A stretch of 11,791 bases of DNA from Chloroflexota bacterium (GTDB taxonomy: Bacteria; Chloroflexota; Limnocylindria; QHBO01), in the NCBI GenBank assembly GCA_005879815.1, contig VBKA01000013.1, positions 1 through 11,791 on the forward strand. The letters run 5' to 3'. A program made the translations under genes and the position numbers. Each line of letters begins with the position of its first letter. The first letter of the stretch is position 1. This document shows, one piece after another, positions 1 through 6,468 of this stretch. The notes below the pieces were generated by a model. That model saw only the letters and a program-made list of their open reading frames with translations. It had not been told where the DNA came from and searched no databases.

Positions 1-169
1 TGACGCCCGCAAGGACCGATGGGCTGCCGCTGAGTCAGGGCAAGCAGATACCGGGACAATCGTGACACGGCGGACGAGCGAAGGATTCTGCCTGCGCCAA
101 GCGACCAATAGATAGATGAACCATCAGGTCCGTCCCGCTGATCGCCCAGCTCGAGGCGTGATCTGAGGT
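1..169. other. Non-coding leader region, no gene supported
   Basis: I see no convincing coding frame here. The window opens with TGA, which could be the stop of a gene lying outside, but nothing confirms it. The stretch leads into the lipoprotein gene at 170. A TGA at 164-166, in frame with that gene, sets a limit on how far upstream it could start. There is no clear -35/-10 pair and no good Shine-Dalgarno sequence; only weak AT-richer text is present around 108-120. Confidence 0.5.
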
Positions 170-1093
170 ATGAACGTGCGTAGGCTGCTCACTCTGGCAA
201 CGATGGTGTTCCTGGCAGGCTGCGCCGCGCCGAACGCCAGGGGCGCCCCTCCCGGGACTCCAACTGGAGTGCAACAGCCCTCGGTGACTGCCTCCCCGAC
301 CGCCGCGCCGAGCGAGCCGATCTCGAGCTCCTCACCGGCGGCCGGCGGTGTCGTGGTCGACGGTCTCGCGAAGTCGACGGTCGACGGTCTGACGGTGCGC
401 GCCAAGCCTGGTACCGCGGGTGCCCAGCTCGGGACGATCGACACTGGTCAGCTGGGCTTCGTGGTGGCCGGGCCGGTCAGCGCGGATGGGTACGCGTGGT
501 ATCAGCTTGCGGCCTTGGGGTTGCCCCCGGCGGCGGGTTGCGAACCACCCATGCGGACTACACCCTTCAGCTGCCCGGACTGGTTGGGCTGGGTGGCCGA
601 CGGCCAGCCCGGCGGTCAGCCCTGGCTCGAGGCGATGACGCTGCCGTGTCCGGCATCGCCGATGAACCTCGAGGCGCTCATCAACGGGCCCGCATCGCTT
701 GGGTCCCGCACCCCGCTGGAGCGGCTGGCGTGCTATGGGTCCAGCTCCATCCGCATCCGTGGGTGGTTTCCGCAGCTGCCGGACGGCGGGTTGGGCGGGG
801 CGTGCGGTGGGTATTCGGTGGCATGGCTGGTCTGCCAGAACATCAACTACAACGGACTGGCCGTCTCCGAGAGCGCTGGGTTTGACAGTGCGTGGCTGAA
901 AGTCACCATCGACCCAGCCACCGGCGTGACGATGCCGCCCCGTGGACAATGGGTCGAGGCGGTTGGCCACCTGGACGACCCGGCCGCGCGCGGCTGCGCA
1001 CCGACCAGCATGGAAGATTGGTTCGGAGACGTGCTGACCTGCCGCACCGAGTTCGTCGCCGAATCTGTCAATCCCGTCGCCGGACCCTACTGA
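170..1093 (+). CDS. Secreted Cys-rich lipoprotein with SH3-like region
   Basis: Predicted 307-residue lipoprotein of unknown function. The N-terminus has two arginines (R4, R5), a hydrophobic stretch and a textbook lipobox L15-A16-G17-C18, so the mature protein should be lipid-anchored on the outer face of the membrane. Residues 19-60 are a Pro/Ala/Ser/Thr-rich linker. Residues about 62-144 look like a bacterial SH3-type domain (LTVRAKPGT near the start, WLGWVADG at the end), a fold that often binds cell-wall material. The rest has no family I recognise. It has eight cysteines after the lipid cysteine (124, 135, 160, 188, 212, 222, 276, 291), an even number that fits disulfides outside the cell. 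The start is fixed by an in-frame stop six bases upstream. The gene stands alone and converges on panB. The lipoprotein call is firm; the SH3 call is moderate. Confidence 0.85.
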   Translation: MNVRRLLTLATMVFLAGCAAPNARGAPPGTPTGVQQPSVTASPTAAPSEPISSSSPAAGGVVVDGLAKSTVDGLTVRAKPGTAGAQLGTIDTGQLGFVVAGPVSADGYAWYQLAALGLPPAAGCEPPMRTTPFSCPDWLGWVADGQPGGQPWLEAMTLPCPASPMNLEALINGPASLGSRTPLERLACYGSSSIRIRGWFPQLPDGGLGGACGGYSVAWLVCQNINYNGLAVSESAGFDSAWLKVTIDPATGVTMPPRGQWVEAVGHLDDPAARGCAPTSMEDWFGDVLTCRTEFVAESVNPVAGPY

Positions 1094-1119
1094 TCGGTTC
1101 CGAATTCGGGCACCGATCG
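1091..1119. terminator. Hairpin between convergent stop codons, possible bidirectional terminator
   Basis: A perfect 7-bp stem, GATCGGT (1092-1098) with ACCGATC (1112-1118), lies between the TGA of the lipoprotein gene (1091-1093) and the TAG of panB (1120-1122, minus strand). The 13-base loop contains the palindrome CCGAATTCGG. There is no U-tract on either side, so it is not a canonical intrinsic terminator. Its place between converging genes suggests transcription termination or 3' end protection. Confidence 0.45.
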
Positions 1120-2010
1120 CTAGAGCCAGTCGCCCCCCGCGTCGCCGACCAGCGCGCCGGAATCGAGCTCGGATTCGAACAGCGCCAGCTCCTCGTCGGA
1201 GATGCCGTAGCTGTGCTCCTCCGCCGGGAATGCGCCGCTGCGCACCTCGGCGGCGTACGCCTCGAGGGCCTTGCGCGTCTCCTCAGCGAGGTGGCCGTAT
1301 TGCTTCACGAAGCGCGCCAGGCGTCCCTCGGTGATGCCCAGCAGGTCGTGCCACACCAGGACCTGCCCATCACATCCCGCCCCCGCGCCAATGCCGATGG
1401 TCGGAATGCGCAGGGATTCGGTGATCCGTGTCGCCACCCGGGCTGGGACTGCCTCCAGCACGATGGCGAAGCAGCCAGCCGCCTGGAGGGCCTGCGCGTC
1501 GGCGAACAGCTGGCGTGCCTTGGAGGCCGTCCGGCCCTGCGCTTTGTAGCCGCCCAGCATCGTGGCGGACTGCGGCGTGAGACCGATGTGGCCCATCACC
1601 GGGATCCCCGCACCGACGAGGGTTCGCACGCGCGAGACGGAGGCGCCCCCTCCCTCGAGCTTGACCGCGTCTGCATCCGCCTCCTTGACGAAGCGGATCG
1701 CGTTCTTCAGCGCATCCTCGTCGCTGACCTGGAACGAGCCAAAGGGCATGTCGCCGATCAGCAGCGGGCGGCCGATGCCGCTGCGCGCCGCGCGGGTCAG
1801 CACCACCATCTCGTCCATCGTGGCCGGCACGGTCGACTCGTGACCGAGCACCGTCATGGCCGCGGAGTCGCCGACCAGCACCAGGTCGACGCCGGCCTGG
1901 GAGGCGAGCCTGGCGCTCGGCGCGTCATAGGCGGTGACCATCACGATCTTGCGGCCATCGGTCTTCATCGACGCCAGCTCGGGAAGAGCCATCCGGGGTT
2001 CGCTGCTCAT
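1120..2010 (-). CDS. panB: PanB, 3-methyl-2-oxobutanoate hydroxymethyltransferase
   Basis: Makes ketopantoate from 2-oxoisovalerate and 5,10-methylene-tetrahydrofolate, the first committed step of pantothenate (coenzyme A) synthesis; cytoplasmic. The 296-residue length is close to the usual 260-290. Metal ligands of the family are visible: D48 in VGDS, D87 in GDMPF and E119 in KLEGG. The catalytic glutamate is E186 in LEAVP. The family stretches TAYD (26-29), GHIGLTPQS (140-148) and GIGAG are intact. The C-terminal 30 or so residues are acidic and run slightly past the E. coli protein. The ATG (2010-2008) overlaps the panC stop in an ATGA, so translation is probably coupled to panC and expression depends on the operon promoter upstream of 3502. 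There is no sign of damage. Confidence 0.97.
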   Translation of the reverse strand: MSSEPRMALPELASMKTDGRKIVMVTAYDAPSARLASQAGVDLVLVGDSAAMTVLGHESTVPATMDEMVVLTRAARSGIGRPLLIGDMPFGSFQVSDEDALKNAIRFVKEADADAVKLEGGGASVSRVRTLVGAGIPVMGHIGLTPQSATMLGGYKAQGRTASKARQLFADAQALQAAGCFAIVLEAVPARVATRITESLRIPTIGIGAGAGCDGQVLVWHDLLGITEGRLARFVKQYGHLAEETRKALEAYAAEVRSGAFPAEEHSYGISDEELALFESELDSGALVGDAGGDWL

Positions 2011-2828
2011 GTCGCCTCCTCGTCCAGTAGCACATTGTCTATCAGACGTGTCGAGCCCACGCGGATGGCGCCTGCCAGCGTAGGCCCGTCCAGGTCGGCA
2101 ACCGCCAGGTAGTCGACCTCGATCCCATCACCGACCGCGAGGACTCGCTGGGCGGCGGCCAGGGCGGCATCGGTTCCGCCTCCTGCCCGGCAGGCTTCGA
2201 GGCCGGCCTGCAGGGCACGCGGCAGCGCCAGCGCCCGCCGACGTTCATCGGGCTGCAGATAGGCATTGCGGCTCGACAGCGCGAGCCCGTCGGCGTCGCG
2301 CACGATCGGGATCACCCGAAGCTCGATCGGCAGGTTCAGGTCGCGCAGCATGGTGCCGATCACGGCCGCCTGCTGCGCATCCTTCCGCCCGAAGTAGGCG
2401 ACGGCCGGCTGCACAATGTTGAACAGCTTCAGGCATACGGTCGCCACCCCCCGGAAGTGGCCCGGTCGCGATGCCCCCTCGAGGACCTGGCCGAGCTCGC
2501 CGACCTCCACCGCCGTCTGGAATCCCGGCGGATAGATCTCCTCGGCGCCGGGCGCGAAGAGCAGGTCGATGCCGGCCTCCTCCGCGAGGTGCGTGTCGCG
2601 GTCGAGGCCGCGTGGGTAGCGCTCGAGGTCCTCTCCCGGCCCGAACTGCGCGGGGTTGACGAAGAGGCTGGCAACCGCCACGTCGCACTCGGCGGCGCAG
2701 CTCCGAAAGAGCGTCAGGTGCCCTTCATGGAAGGCCCCCATGGTTGGCACCAGACCGATGCGCATCGCCTCCTCGCGCGGTGCCATGAGCACTTCGCGGA
2801 CGCCCGCCACGCTGCGGACCAGCTTCAC
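2007..2828 (-). CDS. panC: PanC, pantothenate synthetase
   Basis: ATP-dependent ligase joining pantoate and beta-alanine into pantothenate through a pantoyl-adenylate; cytoplasmic. The 273-residue protein shows the nucleotidyl-transferase HIGH motif as HEGH (34-37) within PTMGAFHEGH, the pantoate-site stretch VNPAQFGPGEDLERYPR, RPGHFRGV (121-128) and the KMSKS-like LSSRN (184-188). Residues 146-153 read FGRKDAQQ where many homologues have FGEKD; I treat this as natural variation. The start is the GTG at 2828-2826, giving VKLVRS. The open frame runs on upstream to 3194, but that part lies wholly inside the DUF2520 gene and looks like out-of-frame arginine/glycine text. The GTG overlaps the upstream gene's TGA (GTGA), and the 3' end overlaps the panB ATG (ATGA). 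Confidence 0.96.
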   Translation of the reverse strand: MKLVRSVAGVREVLMAPREEAMRIGLVPTMGAFHEGHLTLFRSCAAECDVAVASLFVNPAQFGPGEDLERYPRGLDRDTHLAEEAGIDLLFAPGAEEIYPPGFQTAVEVGELGQVLEGASRPGHFRGVATVCLKLFNIVQPAVAYFGRKDAQQAAVIGTMLRDLNLPIELRVIPIVRDADGLALSSRNAYLQPDERRRALALPRALQAGLEACRAGGGTDAALAAAQRVLAVGDGIEVDYLAVADLDGPTLAGAIRVGSTRLIDNVLLDEEAT

Positions 2829-3502
2829 GGACGGGTCGCTTCCGCCAGGGCCCGATACAGCGGGGCCACCTCGGGCGCACGCTCTTCCAGGGTCCGCAGG
2901 TGGCTCTCGACAGTCGCCCAGTCGCCGCGCGCAATCGGTCCGGTCAGCACGAATCCGTTCTCGATGGTGCGCTGCATGAGGGGGACGAGCGCCTCCGGCG
3001 GCACCCCGACCTGTTCGAAGAGCTGCGACGCGGTGCGGTAGAGCGTCACCAGGTAGTTGCCGGCGATGACCGCGGCGGCGTGGTAGAGGGGATGGTCCGC
3101 GTCCGCCAGCGGAAACGGCCGCAGGCCAAGGGTCTCGGCCAGCCAGTTCGCCATGCGGGCTGCCTCGTCCGTCTCCGCGGTGACCGCTGCCCATGCCCCG
3201 TCCAGCTGCTCCGCCCCGCGCTCCCGGGAGAGTGTCTGCAGCGGGTGCACGCTGAAGCGCCGGCTGTGCGGATCGAGGGCTGACAGGGTCGTGGCACCGG
3301 AAACGTGGGCCACCCAGGGTCCTTCGGGAACCGAACGCGCAACGTCGGGAATCGCCGCGTCAGGGACGCAGAGCAGCACCAGGTCGACTGGAGCGCCGGC
3401 CGCTTCGCGCCCGGCGCTCACCGCCAGCCCGCGCTCCCGAAGCCGCGCCGCAATCGCGCTGCCAGCGCGCCCGGTGCCGACCACGCGGACCGACTCGATC
3501 AC
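2825..3502 (-). CDS. Rossmann-fold and DUF2520 dehydrogenase, candidate ketopantoate reductase
   Basis: A 225-residue NAD(P)-dependent oxidoreductase-like protein. The N-terminus has the dinucleotide-binding loop GTGRAG (9-14) after a beta strand (VRVVG), followed by VDLVLLCVPDAAI, typical of ProC-like Rossmann enzymes. HVSGATTLSALDP and FSVHPLQTLS are the conserved stretches of the Rossmann-like/DUF2520 family. The C-terminal half (about 115-220) is helical, as in 6-phosphogluconate dehydrogenase-like enzymes. It is the first gene of the operon with panC and panB. Pantothenate synthesis needs a ketopantoate reductase between PanB and PanC, and no PanE is visible in this window. An alternative reductase, PanG, is known from Francisella and some Firmicutes; I infer this protein may do the same job but cannot show orthology. 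The start is GTG (3502-3500), six bases from a -10-like TAGACT. The domain call is firm, the substrate inferred. Confidence 0.88.
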   Translation of the reverse strand: MIESVRVVGTGRAGSAIAARLRERGLAVSAGREAAGAPVDLVLLCVPDAAIPDVARSVPEGPWVAHVSGATTLSALDPHSRRFSVHPLQTLSRERGAEQLDGAWAAVTAETDEAARMANWLAETLGLRPFPLADADHPLYHAAAVIAGNYLVTLYRTASQLFEQVGVPPEALVPLMQRTIENGFVLTGPIARGDWATVESHLRTLEERAPEVAPLYRALAEATRP

Positions 3503-3508
3503 CGCGTG

Positions 3509-3514
3509 AGTCTA
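3509..3514 (-). promoter_or_regulatory. Candidate -10 box of the DUF2520-panC-panB operon (leaderless)
   Basis: On the minus strand TAGACT lies six bases upstream of the GTG at 3502, so transcription would begin at or next to the start codon and give a leaderless mRNA. No good -35 hexamer is visible at 16-19 bases upstream, and the gene has no Shine-Dalgarno sequence. Support comes from similar arrangements elsewhere in the window. Confidence 0.4.
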
Positions 3515-3606
3515 GCCTCGGTGGACTACCCTATCGCCCGGCGGATCAGGGTGATCGCCTGAAGGGCGGCTTGCCCACCGCCCGCGCGCCATTGACAGGA
3601 GGGGTC

Positions 3607-4284
3607 ATGGAACGCTGGGTCTGCAAGCGCTGCTATGCCTCGAATGACGAGGACCAGCCTTCGTGCACCAGGTGCGGCTTGGGTCGGGGTGCGACGCCCG
3701 AGACGCCCTGGGCGCCCAACGCCTCCTCGGCATCCGTTCCGGGCGCGGGGTATGGCGGCGAGACGCAGCCGCAGCCCTACGCCGCCTCGACCCCGCCGCG
3801 ACGCGCCTGGTGGCGGCCGCTGCTCCGGTTCTGGTGGATTGGGCTCCTTGTCGTCGGGGCTCTGGGCGGCTATTTCACGCAGGCCCATCGCGATGACTCA
3901 GGCGCGATCCAGACCGGCGGCACCGTCAAGATCGACAAGCTAAAGGTTGGTGACTGCTATGACGCGCCGGGCACCGGTGAGATCTCGGAGGTCACCGGAA
4001 GGCCGTGCGGGCAGACTCATGAGTTCGAGCTCATCGCGATCGTCCAGGACACGCAGCAGGCGGCATACCCCGACGACGCCACCTTCCACAACTTCATTGT
4101 GAGCTCCTGCGTCCCGATCTTCGAAGACTGGATCGGTATCGCCATCGATCAGTCTTCGCTCGACGTCGCGTCGGTGGTCCCCTCGTCGGATGCGTGGCGT
4201 GACGGCGATCGGACCGTCATATGCTCCGTCTACGACCCGGCCAACGACAAGCTGACATCGTCACTGAAGGGCTCGCGCCGCTAG
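3607..4284 (+). CDS. Zinc-ribbon, single-TM protein with septum-formation-like domain
   Basis: A 225-residue protein in three parts. An N-terminal zinc ribbon has C6-x2-C9 and C20-x2-C23 (CKRC, CTRC). A Pro/Ala/Gly-rich linker (about 29-66) follows, then one transmembrane helix (about 75-92) preceded by arginines, which puts the ribbon inside the cell and the rest outside. The outer domain begins KVGDCYDAPG and contains RPCGQTHEFELIA. This is the pattern of the 'septum formation' domain of actinobacterial and Chloroflexota membrane proteins, with cysteines 117 and 134 plus two more near the C-terminus, probably forming two disulfides. The exact role is unknown. I chose ATG 3607 over a TTG at 3571 in the same frame because GGAGG (3598-3602) stands four bases before it and the ribbon begins at once. 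It diverges from the pantothenate operon and ends two bases from the stop of the UBP zinc finger gene. Confidence 0.85.
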   Translation: MERWVCKRCYASNDEDQPSCTRCGLGRGATPETPWAPNASSASVPGAGYGGETQPQPYAASTPPRRAWWRPLLRFWWIGLLVVGALGGYFTQAHRDDSGAIQTGGTVKIDKLKVGDCYDAPGTGEISEVTGRPCGQTHEFELIAIVQDTQQAAYPDDATFHNFIVSSCVPIFEDWIGIAIDQSSLDVASVVPSSDAWRDGDRTVICSVYDPANDKLTSSLKGSRR

Positions 4285-4286
4285 GG

Positions 4287-4562
4287 TCAGGCAGGCTCGA
4301 GATAGACCTCGTCGACGAAGCACCAGATCCAGTCCTCTCCCTTCTCGAAGGACTGGATGATGGGGTGGTCCGTGGCCTGAAAGTGACGGCTCGCGTGCCG
4401 GTTGGGTGACTGGTCGCAGCAGCCGACGTGTCCGCAGGCCCGACACAGGCGCAGGTGAACCCAGCTGCCGCCGGTCTTGAGGCATTCCTCGCAGCCGTCG
4501 GCGCTGGGCGTCACCTCGCGCAGGGTGTCGAGATGGGAGCAGGGCGGCTCCGCGTGGGTCAC
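4287..4562 (-). CDS. UBP-type zinc finger protein
   Basis: A 91-residue protein that is almost entirely one UBP-type zinc finger (zf-UBP). All expected ligands are present in order: C8, H10, C24, C27, C40, C43, C48, H56, H60 and H66, with the family signature LCRACGHVGCC (39-49) and RHASRHFQATDHPI (55-68). In eukaryotic deubiquitinases and HDAC6 this fold grips the free C-terminal Gly-Gly of ubiquitin. Stand-alone bacterial copies exist, but I know of no settled function. It starts with a GTG (4562-4560) overlapping the TGA of the protease gene (GTGA), so it is almost certainly translated together with it. That partnership suggests binding of C-terminal peptides or tails near a protease, which is inference. 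Confidence 0.93.
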   Translation of the reverse strand: MTHAEPPCSHLDTLREVTPSADGCEECLKTGGSWVHLRLCRACGHVGCCDQSPNRHASRHFQATDHPIIQSFEKGEDWIWCFVDEVYLEPA

Positions 4563-5440
4563 GCCGAAACGTTAACCGATCGCTCCTCCGACCCCCGCAC
4601 GATCTTCACGGCGAGCCCCCCGTCGGTCCATGCCGCCAGCGCGTCGAACAGGTCGTCTGCGCTGGTCACCGCCTTGCCGCCGGCCTCGACGATGAGGTCG
4701 CCCTCGGCGATTCCCGCCTTCTCCGCCGGCGAGCCTTCCTCGACCTCGCGGACCAGCAGTCCGTCGCGCTCCGGGAGGCCCACCGCCCGCTGGAGGTGCC
4801 GTGCCACGTGGGAAGGGGCAAGTCCCACGCCGAGCCGGCGCCGCTGGGGCTCCTCGCCGCGACTGAGCGCGTCGACCTTGGCCTTCAGCGCGGGGTCGGC
4901 GGCGATCGCCTGGTAGAAGCCGCTCCCAAGCCGGTTGGTGTTGATGCCCAGCAGCCGTCCCTCAGTGTCGACGATTGGACCGCCGGACGATCCGGGCATG
5001 AGCGGCGCGGTGTGCTCGACGGCTCCCGCCACACGCCGGCCGCGCGGGCCGCGAAAGGAACGGCCGATGCCGGAGACGAATCCGGCGGTGACGCGCAGGC
5101 CCTGGCCGGATGGGTTGCCGATCGCGATCACCGGTGCCCCGATGCCGAGCGAGCCGGCGTCGCCCCAGCCGAACGGCGTGGTGTCGCCGGTGTCGACGCC
5201 GATCACCGCCAGGTCGCCGTCGCTGTCGACGCCCAGCACCTTGCCATCGGCCTCGCGGCCGTCGATGAAGGAGACGTGCACCTCGTCGCCGTGCAGGTTG
5301 TGCGCGTTGGTCAGCACCTTGCCCTTCTCGAGGACGATCCCCGATCCGCCGCGCCATCGATTGCCGACGCCCACCGTCGACCCATTCACGCCTTCCGCGA
5401 CCTTGGCGATCGCCGCCCCGAGCTCATCAAGGGACCCCAT
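4559..5440 (-). CDS. Trypsin-like serine protease with PDZ domain (HtrA/DegP-like), no signal peptide
   Basis: A 293-residue S1C-type serine protease. The catalytic triad is visible: H47 in LTNAHN, D76 in DGDLAVIG and S152 in MPGSSGGPIV. Residues about 203-292 form a PDZ domain (RRLGVGLAP, GLLVREVEEGSPAEKAGIAEGDLIV), which in HtrA proteins binds the C-termini of substrates. HtrA proteins usually carry a signal peptide or membrane anchor; this one begins MGSLDELGAAIAKVAEG, which is neither, so it should be cytoplasmic. The frame stays open upstream to 5737, but ATG 5440 has GGAGG (5453-5449) eight bases before it, and the extension would run through the divergent regulator gene. It is the first gene of a coupled pair with the UBP zinc finger. 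The palindrome at 5462-5499 lies 22 bases upstream and probably controls it. Confidence 0.93.
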   Translation of the reverse strand: MGSLDELGAAIAKVAEGVNGSTVGVGNRWRGGSGIVLEKGKVLTNAHNLHGDEVHVSFIDGREADGKVLGVDSDGDLAVIGVDTGDTTPFGWGDAGSLGIGAPVIAIGNPSGQGLRVTAGFVSGIGRSFRGPRGRRVAGAVEHTAPLMPGSSGGPIVDTEGRLLGINTNRLGSGFYQAIAADPALKAKVDALSRGEEPQRRRLGVGLAPSHVARHLQRAVGLPERDGLLVREVEEGSPAEKAGIAEGDLIVEAGGKAVTSADDLFDALAAWTDGGLAVKIVRGSEERSVNVSA

Positions 5441-5461
5441 CGGTCCAACCTCCAGCTGTCG

Positions 5462-5499
5462 TTGTGACTTGCGAGTGACTAGTAATCTGCAAGTTACAA
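5462..5499. promoter_or_regulatory. 38-bp palindromic operator candidate between protease and HxlR genes
   Basis: Arms TTGTGACTTGC (5462-5472) and GCAAGTTACAA (5489-5499) are inverted repeats matching at 10 of 11 positions. The 16-base spacer has the perfect palindrome ACTAGT (5478-5483) at exactly the same centre. A further TGACT (5476-5480) repeats the arm core, giving TGACTT/TGACTA direct repeats 11 bases apart. It lies in the only gap between the divergent protease and HxlR genes. The natural reading is a binding site for the HxlR dimer controlling both directions. The -35/-10 boxes within it cannot be fixed by eye. Confidence 0.65.
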
Positions 5500-5534
5500 G
5501 CATGAGCCACCGAATGCAAGGGGGTTTCAGACCG

Positions 5535-5972
5535 ATGGCGTACGATCCGACCATGCCAGAACTCGAATCTCCGCTCGCGGCTGCCCTCGAGCGGGTGGGG
5601 GACCGATGGAGCCTGCTCGTCATCGAGGCGCTGCTGGAAGGGCCGCGCCGCTTCAATGAGCTGCAGGCCGGCGTCAGTGGCATCGCGCCGAACATCCTCT
5701 CGGACCGGCTGAAGCGCCTGGAGTCGGAGCGCGTCATCCGCTCCCAGCCGTACAGCGAGCGGCCGGTCCGCCTCGCCTATGAGCTGACTGCCGAGGGCCA
5801 GGAGCTCGCCGGTGCGTTGCGCCTCCTTGCCGACTGGGGGTCGCGCGTCGCGCGCGACGCCGAGCCGCTGCGTCACGCGGTGTGCGGGACCCCGGTCGAG
5901 GCGCGCTGGTACTGCCCGACCTGCGAGCGACCGGTCGAGGGCGTGGAGGCCGAACAGGTCCAGCGTGTCTAG
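5535..5972 (+). CDS. HxlR-family winged-helix regulator with C-terminal Cys cluster
   Basis: A 145-residue DNA-binding regulator. The HxlR winged helix covers about residues 12-105, with the family landmarks LERVGDRWSLLVIEALLEGPRRFNEL, GIAPNILSDRLKRLE and RPVRLAYELT. Many HxlR proteins carry a redox-sensing cysteine just before the first helix; here that place reads ESPLA (S12), with no cysteine. Instead the C-terminus has H114, C117, C127 and C130 (YCPTC), a cluster that could hold zinc or respond to oxidants. I chose ATG 5535 because AAGGGGG (5518-5524) lies ten bases upstream. ATGs at 5502 and 5553 are alternatives, and 5502 would start right beside the palindrome. It is divergent from the protease/UBP pair and likely controls it and itself. 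It overlaps the next gene by eight bases. Confidence 0.92.
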   Translation: MAYDPTMPELESPLAAALERVGDRWSLLVIEALLEGPRRFNELQAGVSGIAPNILSDRLKRLESERVIRSQPYSERPVRLAYELTAEGQELAGALRLLADWGSRVARDAEPLRHAVCGTPVEARWYCPTCERPVEGVEAEQVQRV

Positions 5973-6420
5973 CGGCAGAGGCGGGACGATCGTGGCCGGC
6001 GTCATGGTTCTGGGACTGGTCGCCGGCGGATGCAGCATCACGACCACGGTGCGCCCCGAACGTCCGCAGCTCCGCATCTCGAACGGGACGACACTCGCGG
6101 TAACCCTGACGGTCAACGGCGAGAAGGTGGCGGAATCGAAACCGGGCGGGCCCCAACCCCGGATAGACGTGGCTACACTGCCGCCGCTCCCCTGGGACGT
6201 CGAGGCACGATCGCCATCGGGTCGCCTGCTGACCAGCATGCACGTCGACCCTGGCCAAGTCGAGATCACGACTGACGCCACTGGTGTTACCGCGGCATCG
6301 GGGCCGTTTGGTCGAGTCGACCTTTCTTGCGGCCGGTTGACCATCTGGGCGGGCGAGATGCAGCCATCCGGTCCAGCCCCGATCGATTCACAGGGTTCCC
6401 CGGGCGACTGCGCTCCGTAG
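5965..6420 (+). CDS. Small lipoprotein of unknown function
   Basis: A 151-residue protein I do not recognise. Starting from GTG 5965 it reads MSSGRGG, then a hydrophobic run, then LVAGGC with C23 as a probable lipidation site, giving a mature protein of about 128 residues. The mature part begins with threonines and has a beta-rich stretch LRISNGTTLAVTLTVNGEKV (about 31-50) that recalls small immunoglobulin-like or transthyretin-like folds. Two more cysteines lie near the C-terminus (DLSCGR, GDCAP) and may pair. GTG 5965 is preferred over GTG 5992 or ATG 6004, which would remove the positive residue before the hydrophobic run, though GAGGCGGG at 5978-5985 would suit GTG 5992. The preferred start overlaps the end of the HxlR gene, so the two may be cotranscribed. 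Confidence 0.75.
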   Translation: MSSGRGGTIVAGVMVLGLVAGGCSITTTVRPERPQLRISNGTTLAVTLTVNGEKVAESKPGGPQPRIDVATLPPLPWDVEARSPSGRLLTSMHVDPGQVEITTDATGVTAASGPFGRVDLSCGRLTIWAGEMQPSGPAPIDSQGSPGDCAP

Positions 6421-6431
6421 GCTTCCATACC

Positions 6432-6461
6432 TTGACAGGTGACTAATCGGTCACATATAGT
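6432..6461 (+). promoter_or_regulatory. Strong promoter TTGACA-N18-TATAGT of the ArsR/SRPBCC gene
   Basis: TTGACA (6432-6437) and TATAGT (6456-6461) are spaced 18 bases apart, the best sigma-70-type promoter in the window. Transcription would begin near 6468-6469, exactly where an ATG stands (6469-6471), so the message is probably leaderless. Confidence 0.8.
6439..6454. promoter_or_regulatory. Palindromic operator GTGAC-N6-GTCAC inside the promoter
   Basis: A perfect inverted repeat GTGAC (6439-6443) / GTCAC (6450-6454) with spacer TAATCG sits between the -35 and -10 boxes, where a bound protein would block polymerase. This is the classic place for autorepression by the ArsR-type regulator encoded just downstream. 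Confidence 0.65.
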
Positions 6462-6468
6462 CCCCCCG

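Noticed and set aside
892..2112. A 406-residue plus-strand open frame opposite panB
   Set aside because: It is the antisense shadow of panB and of the lipoprotein end. Its His/Arg/Gly-rich text has no protein-family character.
2829..3194. N-terminal extension of PanC up to 3194
   Set aside because: It lies wholly inside the DUF2520 gene in another frame. PanC homologues begin near the GTG at 2828, which overlaps the upstream TGA.
5441..5737. N-terminal extension of the protease up to 5737
   Set aside because: It runs through the palindromic operator and the HxlR gene on the opposite strand. A good Shine-Dalgarno sequence (5453-5449) marks ATG 5440, and the extra residues show no signal peptide pattern.
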